From positions 29,811 to 93,810 of the forward strand of contig DJER01000022.1 of NCBI GenBank assembly GCA_002431905.1: DNA of 64,000 bases. Direction: 5' to 3'. Below the pieces are notes generated by a model. The model saw nothing but the letters and a program-made list of their open reading frames with translations. It did not search any database and was not told the DNA's origin. Positions 44,022 to 52,364 of the stretch are shown piece by piece. Every line of letters begins with the position of its first letter. The first letter of the stretch is position 1. A program made the translations under genes and the position numbers. This DNA comes from Christensenella sp. UBA5893 (GTDB lineage: Bacteria; Bacillota; Clostridia; Christensenellales; UBA1242).

Positions 44022-45176
44022 TTACTTAACAATTTTATCTGCTTCAACATATTTTTTGTATTTTGGATACATTGAAATAGAAATATTGTCTTGGATACTT
44101 TTTATCGCATCTTTGGTCTTTTTGTCAAGCGATTTAGGGTTTTCCGCCTTGAGCGTTACAAGCAAATCGCCCCTTGTTTCTCTGTGGAGAATTTTTGCAC
44201 CTTTGTTCTTGATTCGCATAATTGTGCCACTTTGAGTCAATTCTTTTATTTCAAGGTTAAAAATTCCGTCAAGAGTTGGAACTTCAATGCTTCCACCCAA
44301 AAGAAGAGTTGTGAATGGTACAAAAACATCCAAATATAAGTCGTTCCCCTTTCGTGTAAGCAACTTGTCAGGTGCAACTGTTATTCTTATATTAAGGTCA
44401 CCATTTTGCCCACCGCCTGCCATAAGTGGAGCATTGCCTTGCCCACTCATACGCAAGATTTGGTCATCATCAATTCCTGCGGGAACTTTGATTTGAACAG
44501 TTTTTTGAACTCTTTTATAGCCCTTTCCACTGCAAGAATCACATTTTTCTTTTATGATTTTTCCTGTTCCACCACATTTTTGACAAGCACCTTCACGAAT
44601 AGTTGTTCCAAAAATTGTGCTTTGTTGGTATCTCACTCTGCCCATACCTTTACAGTCTGGACAAACTGTGTATTCTTTTCCACCTTTTGCACCAGTGCCA
44701 CCACAATCACCGCAAGTTTCATACTTGTTTATTGTGATGTTCTTTGTAACACCTTCACAAGCTTCCTTTAGGGTTATTGTCATTGAAACGTTTATATCTT
44801 CGCCACGATAAACTTGACGCCTTGCACTTCTGCCACTTCCTCCACCAAAAGCCGAGAAAATGTCACCAAAAATATCTCCAAAATCGCCAGAGAAATCAAA
44901 ACCCCCACCCATGTTTGATGCACCACTGCCACCACCAAATCCAGAGAATTGTGGGCCATCTGCACTACCAAATTGGTCATAATTACTCTTTTTCTGTGGG
45001 TCAGACAACACTTCATAGGCTTCATTTACTTCTTTGAACTTATCTGCCGCTTCGGGATTGTCTTTGTTTAGGTCTGGGTGATACTTTTTCGCCATTTTTC
45101 TATATGCCGATTTTATCTCATCTGCTGATGCATTTTTATCAATTCCCAAAATTGCATAATAATCTTTATTAGCCAT
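44022..45176 (-). CDS. dnaJ: Chaperone DnaJ
   Basis: A 384-residue type I DnaJ: J domain with YHPDLN (HPD), a Gly/Phe-rich linker (FGGGSGASNMGGGFDFSG), four zinc-binding CxxCxGxG repeats (CGDCGGTG, CPDCKGMG, CQKCGGTG, CDSCSGKG) and the C-terminal substrate-binding domains. It delivers clients to DnaK and stimulates its ATPase. AGGAG precedes the ATG. A terminator hairpin lies between dnaK and dnaJ, so dnaJ may get only part of the operon transcript. Confidence 0.98.
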   Translation of the reverse strand: MANKDYYAILGIDKNASADEIKSAYRKMAKKYHPDLNKDNPEAADKFKEVNEAYEVLSDPQKKSNYDQFGSADGPQFSGFGGGSGASNMGGGFDFSGDFGDIFGDIFSAFGGGSGRSARRQVYRGEDINVSMTITLKEACEGVTKNITINKYETCGDCGGTGAKGGKEYTVCPDCKGMGRVRYQQSTIFGTTIREGACQKCGGTGKIIKEKCDSCSGKGYKRVQKTVQIKVPAGIDDDQILRMSGQGNAPLMAGGGQNGDLNIRITVAPDKLLTRKGNDLYLDVFVPFTTLLLGGSIEVPTLDGIFNLEIKELTQSGTIMRIKNKGAKILHRETRGDLLVTLKAENPKSLDKKTKDAIKSIQDNISISMYPKYKKYVEADKIVK

Positions 45177-45195
45177 ACATTTCTCCTTTTACAAA

Positions 45196-45225
45196 AATTA
45201 AAGCCTACCTATCGTGGTAGGCTAA
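45196..45225 (-). terminator. Hairpin between dnaK and dnaJ
   Basis: Stem AGCCTACC/GGTAGGCT with a 6-nt loop, then TTAATTTTT on the minus strand. A full or partial terminator that would lower dnaJ relative to dnaK. Confidence 0.78.
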
Positions 45226-45239
45226 AATTTTATTTAGAT

Positions 45240-47072
45240 TTATTTCTTGTCGTCATCAACAACAACTTCTGGGTCGCCGTCATTGTTTGTGCCATTGTTG
45301 CCATTGTCACCATTGTCGCCATTACCTTCTGGTTTTGCGTTTTGGTACATCTTTACAATAATAGGTTCAACTTTCTTTGTAAGTTCTTCACTTACTTTCT
45401 TAACTTCTTCAATGTCGTTTAAGTCTTGACCTTTCTTTGCTTCAGCAATTGCATCTTCAACAGTCTTTTTGTCTTCGTCTGTCAATTTGCTTTCACTGTC
45501 TTTTGCAAGTTTTTCAAGTTGATATACTTTGTTATCAAGTTCGTTCTTTGCATCAATAAGTTCACGACGTTTCTTGTCTTCTGCTTCGTTTTGTTCAGCT
45601 TCTTTAACAGCTTTGTTGATTTCTTCTTCTGTCAAGTTGCTTGAAGCAGTAATTGTGATTGATTGTTCCTTGTTTGTCCCAAGGTCTTTTGCACTAACAT
45701 GAACGATACCGTTTGCATCAATATCAAATGTTACTTCAATTTGTGGAACGCCTCTTGGTGCTGGTGGAATATCTGTTAATTGAAATCTTCCAAGAGTTTT
45801 GTTTTGTGCAGCAAATTCTCTTTCACCTTGAAGAACGTGAATATCAACGCCTGCTTGGTTATCTGTTGCAGTTGAGAATATTTGTGATTTCTTTGTAGGA
45901 ATTGTTGTGTTACGGTTAATAAGTTTTGTGAATACTCCGCCCAATGTTTCAATACCAAGTGAAAGTGGTGTAACATCAAGTAAAAGTACATCTTTAACTT
46001 CGCCAGCAAGAACTCCGGCTTGAATTGAAGCACCAATTGCAACACATTCATCTGGGTTAATACCTTTGAAAGGTTCTTTGCCTGTGAATTCCTTTACTCT
46101 TTCATAAACTGCTGGGATACGTGTTGAACCACCAACAAGTATTACTTTTGCAATATCGTTTATAGAAAGTTTGGCATCTGCAAGTGCTCTCTTTGTACAT
46201 TCAATTGTTTTGTCAATATAATCTGATGTAATAGAGTCAAATTGTGCTCTTGTTAAATCATATTCCAAGTGTTTTGGACCTGTTGCATCGGCACTAATGA
46301 ATGGAAGTGAGATTGTTGTTTTTGGAGTTGCAGAAAGTTCAATTTTTGCTTTTTCTGCGGCTTCTTTTAATCTTTGCATTGCAAGTTTGTCTGTTGACAA
46401 ATCAATATTGTTCTTTTCTTTAAAGTCCTTTACAAGAAGGTCAATAATTCTGTTATCAAAATCATCACCACCAAGTCTTGTATCACCGTTTGTTGACAAT
46501 ACTTCAAATACACCATCTCCTATTTCCAAGATAGATACATCGAATGTACCACCACCAAGGTCATAAACCAATATCTTTTGGTTAGTATTTTCGCCTTTGT
46601 CAAGACCATAGGCAAGAGCGGCAGCTGTTGGTTCGTTTATAATACGAAGAACATCCAATCCTGCAATTTTTCCTGCGTCTTTTGTTGCTTGTCTTTGAGC
46701 ATCGTTAAAGTATGCAGGAACAGTGATAACTGCTTGTGTAACTTTTTCACCAAGATAGCTTTCTGCATCTTGTTTTAATTTTGAAAGTATCATTGCTGAT
46801 ATTTCTTGTGGAGTATATTGTCTCCCGTTTAATGTAACTTTTTGGTCTGTACCCATCAATCTTTTAATTGATGTAACAGTGTTTTCGTGGTTTGCAACAG
46901 CTTGACGTTTTGCAACCTTTCCTACCAATTTTTCGCCATCTTTTGTAAATGCAACAACTGATGGAGTTGTTCTATCTCCTTCTGCGTTTGCAATAACTGT
47001 AGGTTTTCCACCTTCCATAACTGCAACGCATGAGTTTGTTGTTCCTAAATCAATACCAATAATTTTTGCCAT
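45240..47072 (-). CDS. dnaK: Chaperone DnaK (Hsp70)
   Basis: A 610-residue Hsp70: GIDLGTTNSCVAVMEGG at the N-terminus, phosphate-binding DLGGGTFDVS, adenosine motif VGGSTRIPAV, then the beta-sandwich and lid, ending in a Gly/Asn/Asp-rich tail (NGDNGDNGNNG). Somewhat short of the E. coli protein, as usual in Gram-positives. AGGAGG precedes the ATG. It starts 3 bp after grpE. Confidence 0.99.
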   Translation of the reverse strand: MAKIIGIDLGTTNSCVAVMEGGKPTVIANAEGDRTTPSVVAFTKDGEKLVGKVAKRQAVANHENTVTSIKRLMGTDQKVTLNGRQYTPQEISAMILSKLKQDAESYLGEKVTQAVITVPAYFNDAQRQATKDAGKIAGLDVLRIINEPTAAALAYGLDKGENTNQKILVYDLGGGTFDVSILEIGDGVFEVLSTNGDTRLGGDDFDNRIIDLLVKDFKEKNNIDLSTDKLAMQRLKEAAEKAKIELSATPKTTISLPFISADATGPKHLEYDLTRAQFDSITSDYIDKTIECTKRALADAKLSINDIAKVILVGGSTRIPAVYERVKEFTGKEPFKGINPDECVAIGASIQAGVLAGEVKDVLLLDVTPLSLGIETLGGVFTKLINRNTTIPTKKSQIFSTATDNQAGVDIHVLQGEREFAAQNKTLGRFQLTDIPPAPRGVPQIEVTFDIDANGIVHVSAKDLGTNKEQSITITASSNLTEEEINKAVKEAEQNEAEDKKRRELIDAKNELDNKVYQLEKLAKDSESKLTDEDKKTVEDAIAEAKKGQDLNDIEEVKKVSEELTKKVEPIIVKMYQNAKPEGNGDNGDNGNNGTNNDGDPEVVVDDDKK

Positions 47073-47075
47073 AGT

Positions 47076-47672
47076 TTACTTTTCCTCCTTTATTTTGTTA
47101 ACTATAACTTGACTATATTTTATTATTTTGTCCCCTAACCTGTAACCCGCTTGATACTCATCAAGCACCACATTATCCGGTTTTGTTTTATCTTCCATAA
47201 CCATCAAACAATGGTGTATATTTGGGTCAAACTGCTTACCGATTGTTTCAATCTTTTCAACACCCAATTCCTTGAGTGACGAACGAATTTGTGTTTCAAG
47301 CATTTCAATACCTTTTCTTGAATTGTCGTCCGAAATCATTTCTTTTGCCTTTTTAAAAACGTCAAGGCAAGGAATAAAGATTTCAACTGCTTGTGTTATT
47401 CCATCAAGTTTGGCTTGTTTTATGCTTTCTGCCGTTCGTTTGCGATAATTATCAAAATCGGCTTGAATCACTCTTGCCATATTAAGATATTCATCTGCCA
47501 AATTCTTTTCCGGTTGTTTTGTTTCAACCTTTGGTTCTTCTTTTTTGTTTTCTATACTCTCCTGCTGTTCCTTTTGTTCTTTTTCTGGGGTTTTTTGTTC
47601 CTCATCTTTCACAAAAGGCTCAACAGTGTAATCTTTCTTTTTTTCTTCGGGTTTTGTTTTCTTGTAAGCCAT
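47076..47672 (-). CDS. grpE: Nucleotide exchange factor GrpE
   Basis: A 198-residue GrpE. A long, Lys/Glu/Gln-rich N-terminal region (about 1-60) precedes the helical dimer region (ADEYLNMARVIQADFDNYRKRT) and the beta head (FDPNIHHCLMV; GYRLGDKIIKYSQVIV). It releases ADP from DnaK. The ATG at 47672 has AGGAG upstream; an in-frame TTG just before it is rejected. Confidence 0.97.
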   Translation of the reverse strand: MAYKKTKPEEKKKDYTVEPFVKDEEQKTPEKEQKEQQESIENKKEEPKVETKQPEKNLADEYLNMARVIQADFDNYRKRTAESIKQAKLDGITQAVEIFIPCLDVFKKAKEMISDDNSRKGIEMLETQIRSSLKELGVEKIETIGKQFDPNIHHCLMVMEDKTKPDNVVLDEYQAGYRLGDKIIKYSQVIVNKIKEEK

Positions 47673-47681
47673 CAAATTCTC

Positions 47682-48677
47682 CTATTCTCTTTTTAATTCA
47701 CTCATAACAATATTCAAAGCTTGAGCGATGTTTGCATAGTCCATTCTGTCTGGACCAATTACTGCAATCGATGCAACCGGTGTACCTTTTATCACTATTG
47801 GTGCAGTGATAAGTGCACAACCCTCCATTTTCTCATCTTCATCGCCAATTTTTACTGTTATGTGGTCGGCTTTTGTGTCAATTTGATTAAGTAGTTCTTC
47901 CTTATCACCAAGAAGTGTTAATATCTTTTTTGTTTGCTTTACACTTCGCTTTTCGTTTTCATCAAGGATATTTACTGCACTTGCACCACGAATGTCAATG
48001 TTTTGCTTTGTTACAAACTTTTGCATACTCTCAAGCAAACCACTTACTAACGATTGAAAGTTTTGTACTTCTCCCAAACTTTTTGCAAGTGTATCGCCCG
48101 AAAGCATTTGCCCTATTGTTTGACCATAAAACTTTCTTGTTAAAAATGCTGATGCATCATCGCAAACTTTTTCACTTGCAGTTGTTTGCATAGAGTTTTT
48201 AACGATTCCGCTTTTTGTTCTAAACAACACAAGGGCTTCATTATCAATCAGTGGAATTATTTTCACTTCTTCAATAACCAACTTATCATAGCCATTTGTG
48301 ACCATTACTGTTGGATAATTTGTTGCTTTGGAAATAATTTCAGCAATTCCTGATAAGATTTGCGTGAGTGAAGATGTTTCATTATCAAGCATTGTTTTTA
48401 CTTTGTTTAACTTATCTTCACTAACTTCAAAATCTTCAAGCAAAGTGGAAACATAATATTTATAACCTTCGGCTGTAGGAATTCTACCACCAGAAGTATG
48501 AAGTTGCTTTAGATATCCCATACTTTCAAGTGCATTAAGCTCATTTCGCAAAGTTGCAGTGCTAACTTTTGGTACATAACGTTCTTGAACATTTGCACTT
48601 GTTATTGGCGCAGCATCTTTAATGTAGTCTTCAATTACGCTTGTCAGTATAAAATGCTTTCTTTCGCTTAACTTCAT
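47682..48677 (-). CDS. hrcA: Heat-inducible transcription repressor HrcA
   Basis: A 331-residue HrcA: N-terminal winged helix (VSTATLRNELNALESMGYL; HTSGGRIPTAEGYKYYV) and the central GAF-like region. It binds the CIRCE element and represses this operon; GroEL normally keeps it folded. The first gene of hrcA-grpE-dnaK-dnaJ, preceded by a CIRCE at 48705-48735 and a consensus promoter. GGGGG lies 6 bases before the ATG. Confidence 0.97.
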   Translation of the reverse strand: MKLSERKHFILTSVIEDYIKDAAPITSANVQERYVPKVSTATLRNELNALESMGYLKQLHTSGGRIPTAEGYKYYVSTLLEDFEVSEDKLNKVKTMLDNETSSLTQILSGIAEIISKATNYPTVMVTNGYDKLVIEEVKIIPLIDNEALVLFRTKSGIVKNSMQTTASEKVCDDASAFLTRKFYGQTIGQMLSGDTLAKSLGEVQNFQSLVSGLLESMQKFVTKQNIDIRGASAVNILDENEKRSVKQTKKILTLLGDKEELLNQIDTKADHITVKIGDEDEKMEGCALITAPIVIKGTPVASIAVIGPDRMDYANIAQALNIVMSELKRE

Positions 48678-48704
48678 TGCTTCCCCCTTTTAGTAATTTT
48701 TGAT

Positions 48705-48735
48705 TGCTAGCACTCTCTACTCAATTGTGCTAGCA
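48705..48735 (-). promoter_or_regulatory. CIRCE operator (HrcA binding site)
   Basis: Inverted repeat TGCTAGCACTC, 9-bp spacer, TTGTGCTAGCA. Compared with the classic TTAGCACTC-N9-GAGTGCTAA the outer arms are kept or extended but the inner two bases on one side differ. It lies between the promoter and hrcA. Confidence 0.9.
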
Positions 48736-48737
48736 CT

Positions 48738-48766
48738 ATTATATGCATAGTCTTTTCATTTGTCAA
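48738..48766 (-). promoter_or_regulatory. Sigma-A promoter of the heat-shock operon
   Basis: Perfect TTGACA (48766-48761), 17-bp spacer and perfect TATAAT (48743-48738) on the minus strand, directly before the CIRCE. Confidence 0.93.
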
Positions 48767-48821
48767 CTACTTTATGCAAAATTTTTAAAATTTTTTTTAA
48801 AATAGTTTTCGAGTTAGTTAG

Positions 48822-49031
48822 CAAAGTCACACTCACGAGAAATCTCAACTGCTTAAAGATGAAGAGATTTCTCCAAAGTCACACGTTGAAGCAAGTGTCG
48901 AAATGACATAGAATAACATAAAATAGTCATTTTGAGTGTGACATCTTCGAACCTGCTCACGAGAAATCTCAACTGCTTAAAGATGAAGAGATTTCTCCAA
49001 AGCAATGCTTCGCGGTCGACAGTCGAAATGA
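48822..49031. repeat. Dispersed intergenic repeat, copy 3 (tandem)
   Basis: Two near-identical blocks, each with CACGAGAAATCTCAACTGCT, TAAAGATGAAGAGATTTCTC and a GTCGAAATGAC end, in tandem (about 48836-48910 and 48958-49031). Same family as the copies near 39.8, 41.9 and 51.3 kb. Confidence 0.82.
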
Positions 49032-49035
49032 CAAT

Positions 49036-49070
49036 AAAAAATGACCGAGCATTTTGCTTGGTCATTTTTA
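49036..49070 (-). terminator. Terminator of the 495-residue surface protein gene
   Basis: Stem AAAAATGACCGAGC/GCTTGGTCATTTTT with one wobble and a 5-nt loop, about 50 bp after the stop. Confidence 0.78.
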
Positions 49071-49118
49071 AAAGTATTTATATATGAAATATATTTTTTA
49101 GAAATATTAATCTATATG

Positions 49119-50606
49119 TTACAATGTTGCATCAGCAGATAGGATGAAAGCTGCACGCACACGACAATATGGATTAAAAGCACCATAGTTGTAAAGGCTG
49201 CCACTGTTAACTACACTCATAGTACCATTAGTAGACCCCGACAAAGGCGAACGCAACCACCAATATTGGTCATTAAATTTTCTTGATTCGTTGGTCGTTC
49301 CAAGATATGTATTTACTTCTCCAAGACTCATTAGCCAAAACTTATCTGTGCTTGAATCTCCTAATGTATATTGATCTGTTGTTGTTTCTTGATAACTTGG
49401 ACTGCTTGTTGATGAACTACTTGAAACTCCTTTTATACTTGAGATCGTTCTTGGCATTGCAAGGTCAAGTGTTTTTTCTTCTTCACTCAAGTTAAAATAT
49501 GTTCCATCTTTTATCTTTGTCCTTATTGAACTAGTATAGTAGTTGCTACTATTATTTGTATCAAAAGCAACATCACCGCCATCCGACAAACTTTGTTGAA
49601 CAAACACACCTTTTCCTGCAAGACCCGTTGGTTTTGTTGAAGAATATGTATATTTTGCCATTGTTCCATTAGAATCCATTGTTCCAACATATTTCCACAT
49701 TATTGGGTTATTATTGTATGTCCCATAGTACAAGAACCAATAACCGTCTTGCTTATTTTCATATAATTTACCACGTTCTGATGTTGAGTAATTTGCCTTA
49801 TCTGTTATAACAGTTGACTTTGTAACTTTTGTTGTTACATTATACAATTGACTGCCATCATATAATACATTACCAGATGCGTCAGTTGTCAATTTTGTGT
49901 TTGAATTATTTGTCATATATTGTTCAAATGTCATTCCATAAACGGTTTGATTCATTTGTGTGCCATTTATGTATGCAGTAATTGGCAAATCTCCAATATT
50001 TAATATAACTCCAAAAGAATATTTAGTTAGTTCAAATGATGAACCAATTGAACTTACTCCAACTGCAAAAACTATATTTTTGCCAGACCCCTTTTTTATT
50101 TGTGGGACTCTTTCGGATGTATATCCCACAAGATTTGAGCCAACTGAACTTACATTTGCAGTTGCATAAACATTACTTGCAGTTCCTGATGAAACCAAGT
50201 TTTCTATATGAACAACAAAATAATAAATTTGCTTTTCATTTGTAAATTCCTTATCAGGCACTGTGTAACTTGGTGCTCCTTCATCCACAACTGAGTTATA
50301 TTTGTATTCGGTGCTAGAATCCAATGTTACACCAGTTGGGGTATTTGACCTTATATCACATGTAAGTAAGTTTGTTTTTTGTTTTACATATGTTTCAATG
50401 TCACTTGATATTAAATTATTTGAAGTAATATGTTTGGAATAATAAACCTTTGTTGTTATATCAACAATTGATTCATTAATTTCATACTTTACCTGCCCTG
50501 AAATCTGATAGTTAATGGAGTTTGTTGCTGCAAACACACCAAAACATAGCACAGCGACTGCCAAGCACATTGACGCAACACTTACGAGTAATTTAAATTT
50601 CTTCAT
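49119..50606 (-). CDS. Secreted surface protein with a poly-G promoter and DUF6273-like C-terminus
   Basis: A 495-residue protein; the ATG at 50606 has AAGGAG 8 bases upstream, rejecting a 12-residue extension. Its signal peptide and following beta domain (KLLVSVASMCLAVAVLCFGV; INYQISGQVKYEINESIVDI) match the N-terminus of the 845-residue LRR protein. The C-terminal 150 residues have the pattern LMSLGEVNTYLG, QYWWLRSPLSG and CRVRAAFILS, typical of DUF6273-like, C-type-lectin-like surface domains. A Ser/Thr-rich linker lies before it. Likely a variable-expression surface-binding protein. Confidence 0.83.
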   Translation of the reverse strand: MKKFKLLVSVASMCLAVAVLCFGVFAATNSINYQISGQVKYEINESIVDITTKVYYSKHITSNNLISSDIETYVKQKTNLLTCDIRSNTPTGVTLDSSTEYKYNSVVDEGAPSYTVPDKEFTNEKQIYYFVVHIENLVSSGTASNVYATANVSSVGSNLVGYTSERVPQIKKGSGKNIVFAVGVSSIGSSFELTKYSFGVILNIGDLPITAYINGTQMNQTVYGMTFEQYMTNNSNTKLTTDASGNVLYDGSQLYNVTTKVTKSTVITDKANYSTSERGKLYENKQDGYWFLYYGTYNNNPIMWKYVGTMDSNGTMAKYTYSSTKPTGLAGKGVFVQQSLSDGGDVAFDTNNSSNYYTSSIRTKIKDGTYFNLSEEEKTLDLAMPRTISSIKGVSSSSSTSSPSYQETTTDQYTLGDSSTDKFWLMSLGEVNTYLGTTNESRKFNDQYWWLRSPLSGSTNGTMSVVNSGSLYNYGAFNPYCRVRAAFILSADATL

Positions 50607-50656
50607 ATTCTTCTCCTTTTTTAGTATGTCGGGAATACGCATACTTATTTAATACC

Positions 50657-50687
50657 ACTATACCCCCCCCCCTAGCCGAAAAGTCAA
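50657..50687 (-). promoter_or_regulatory. Poly-G promoter of the 495-residue surface protein
   Basis: On the minus strand TTGACT (50687-50682), a 19-bp spacer with ten G (50672-50663), then TATAGT (50662-50657), about 50 bp before the ATG. Matches the promoter at 39665-39695 in boxes, spacer length and G count. Confidence 0.8.
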
Positions 50688-50857
50688 ACAAATAATATAA
50701 GTTTTTTGAAAATATTTTTCTAAAATACAAAAAATTAAACAACTTGACCGTTTTTTATTCAGTGCAAGCATCTATAAACTGCATTCGCAAAGCAATTTTT
50801 ATAAAAATTTTTGTATATTCCTATTTTTTCTCCACACAATAGACTTGGAGGTTAAAA

Positions 50858-51025
50858 ATGGAAAAATATAAACCAGGTGAACAAGCACCAGAATCAGGAA
50901 ATTACGATTGTTATGACAGTGAATGTCATTGTGGTGGTAGTGTTTATCTTGAAAAAGGTCAAAGATTTCCTGCTACTCAACATAGTGGAAGTTATTATTG
51001 CAAATGTGAAAAAACACAAAATTAA
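50858..51025 (+). CDS. Small YjzC-like protein, 55 aa
   Basis: A short gene with GGAGG 7 bases before the ATG. The protein starts EKYKPGEQAPESGNYDCYD and continues VYLEKGQRFPAT, the pattern of YjzC-family small proteins (KPGE-P-SG-Y, then KG-FP). Four cysteines in CYDSECHC and YYCKC could bind metal, which is not usual for YjzC. A plus-strand terminator follows within 30 bp. Function of the family is unknown. Confidence 0.8.
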   Translation: MEKYKPGEQAPESGNYDCYDSECHCGGSVYLEKGQRFPATQHSGSYYCKCEKTQN

Positions 51026-51051
51026 CTTACAATAGCTTCGTTTACTGACAA

Positions 51052-51101
51052 AAAACCACCACAGTCATTTAGGAAACTAAACTCCTGCGGTGGCTTTTTT
51101 G
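51052..51101 (+). terminator. Terminator of the YjzC-like gene
   Basis: Long hairpin with outer stem AAAAAACCACC/GGTGGCTTTTTT and inner CAG/CTG, ending in a T run on the plus strand. Confidence 0.75.
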
Positions 51102-51108
51102 TTGAGCC

Positions 51109-51237
51109 TTGTTCTTGTAGTTAATTTTGTGTTTTTTGTCCTATATATCTTTGTTCAAATACCAAACGAGCCTCGCTCTTGGGGTTCTTTTTTTGTTATT
51201 TAACTTTCTTTACAATTTGTTCTTGTAGTTAATTTTG
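51109..51237. repeat. 21-bp direct repeat, two copies
   Basis: The 21-mer starting TTGTTCTTGTAG and ending TTAATTTTG occurs at 51109-51129 and 51217-51237. The 87 bp between hold no gene. The second copy abuts the dispersed repeat, so it may mark a duplication or insertion border. Confidence 0.6.
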
Positions 51238-51238
51238 G

Positions 51239-51434
51239 GTCATTTCGCCCCCCCTACTCACATTGACGGGCAATAGAGAAATCTCATCTACTCATAGGAG
51301 CACCAAAAAACAGTTGTTGTTTTTTGGGAAAGGAAAAACAGAGCGTGCAAATCGAAATTTTGAATGTGAAGTATTCAAAATGAGTTCAAGCGAGAGTTTT
51401 GACGCTATTTCGACACTTGCATAGAGAAATATCA
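51239..51434. repeat. Dispersed intergenic repeat, copy 4
   Basis: Starts GTCATTTCG, then a run of seven C, ACATTGACGGGCAATAGAGA and, at 51328-51415, the second module GGAAAAACAGAGCGTGCAAA to TTCAAAATGAG and GTTTTGACGC. Ends beside the frameshifted transglutaminase-like gene. Confidence 0.72.
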
Positions 51435-51991
51435 TCAGACTTCACACAAATTTTCAATTTTTTGTCCATTTTGACAATGTTTAATAAATTCAAATGTATT
51501 TATCCTTTTTGTAACTTTGGTAGTTTTATAAATGTTAACATTAACAATATTGTTATTAAAAAAACTCTTAAACTTTGATATTATATCTTTTAACGCATTG
51601 GATTTGGTATTGTACTCCCATATACCACGATAGCAAACCCAACTAAATTCAAACCAATACCACTTGTCATTTTCTGTATACAAGACGAATGTGTGAGTTG
51701 CCCCCCAATTTTTCCATCGTCAGTGTAACTTTCGATAAAATAACACTCATGCTCTAAATTATCTTCAAATAAGAACAACCTTTCTAGTTCGCAAAAATCC
51801 CAACATACACCATATTTGTGTTTTATAAAATCTTTACCCAACCTTATTCTATAAAATTTATCCATTTTCTCTTGGAAATTTGGTTCATCATCGGTAAATA
51901 TCTTACTTTTGTAAGTAAAACCATATCTAAAGTTGTCAATAAAATATTCTAATAGTTCTTGAGGGGTTTTTACATTATTATCCTTAAACAT
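51435..51991 (-). pseudogene. Transglutaminase-like gene, frameshifted at a G6 tract
   Basis: AGGAGG lies 6 bases before the ATG at 51991. The first part (to about residue 96) holds the Cys region YGVCWDFCELERLFLFED. A G6 tract (51706-51701 on the minus strand) then shifts the frame. The second part, in another frame, continues FVLYTENDKWYWFEFSW, the His and C-terminal region of the same fold. With seven G the frames join as GGATHTFVLY, giving about 186 residues with an intact Cys-His pair. As sequenced the product is broken. It may be a pseudogene, a sequencing slip, or a contingency (on/off) gene. Confidence 0.75.
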
Positions 51992-51994
51992 CAC

Positions 51995-52364
51995 ATTCCT
52001 CCTAAAATCAAAAATATAGTAAATTTAAGTTTTAACAATTACATTTCATACTGTTATTAAAAATTTAATTCTTAATATTACAACTATTAAGTATTACTAT
52101 GAAATTTAAATTATCTTTTTAACTTTCAGTTCTTATTTGTAGAAAATATATCAGCTTACTCTATGTTCCCGCCAAATGACAAAAAATTTCTTCTTTGAGT
52201 TACATATATTAAATTGTCATTATTAGTAAACTATGTATTGTTAAGTTTTAGCAAATTTGTTTAAGATTACTTATCTTTATTTTGCTTTTATTTGGCATTG
52301 AATTAAACATTTCACACCATATAACCCATTTAAGGAATTACTTTGATTTTAAAATCGGTTTTCA
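51995..52364. other. AT-rich intergenic stretch
   Basis: About 370 bp with no credible frame, repeat or terminator. It holds the upstream region of the transglutaminase-like gene on its left. Confidence 0.5.

Noticed and set aside
48853..49065. Minus-strand frame of 70 codons after hrcA's promoter
   Set aside because: Falls in the tandem dispersed repeat and the terminator of the next gene.
51248..51254. Run of seven C (G7 on the minus strand) as a third poly-G promoter
   Set aside because: No -35/-10 boxes at a suitable spacing and no gene start downstream; it lies inside a dispersed repeat.
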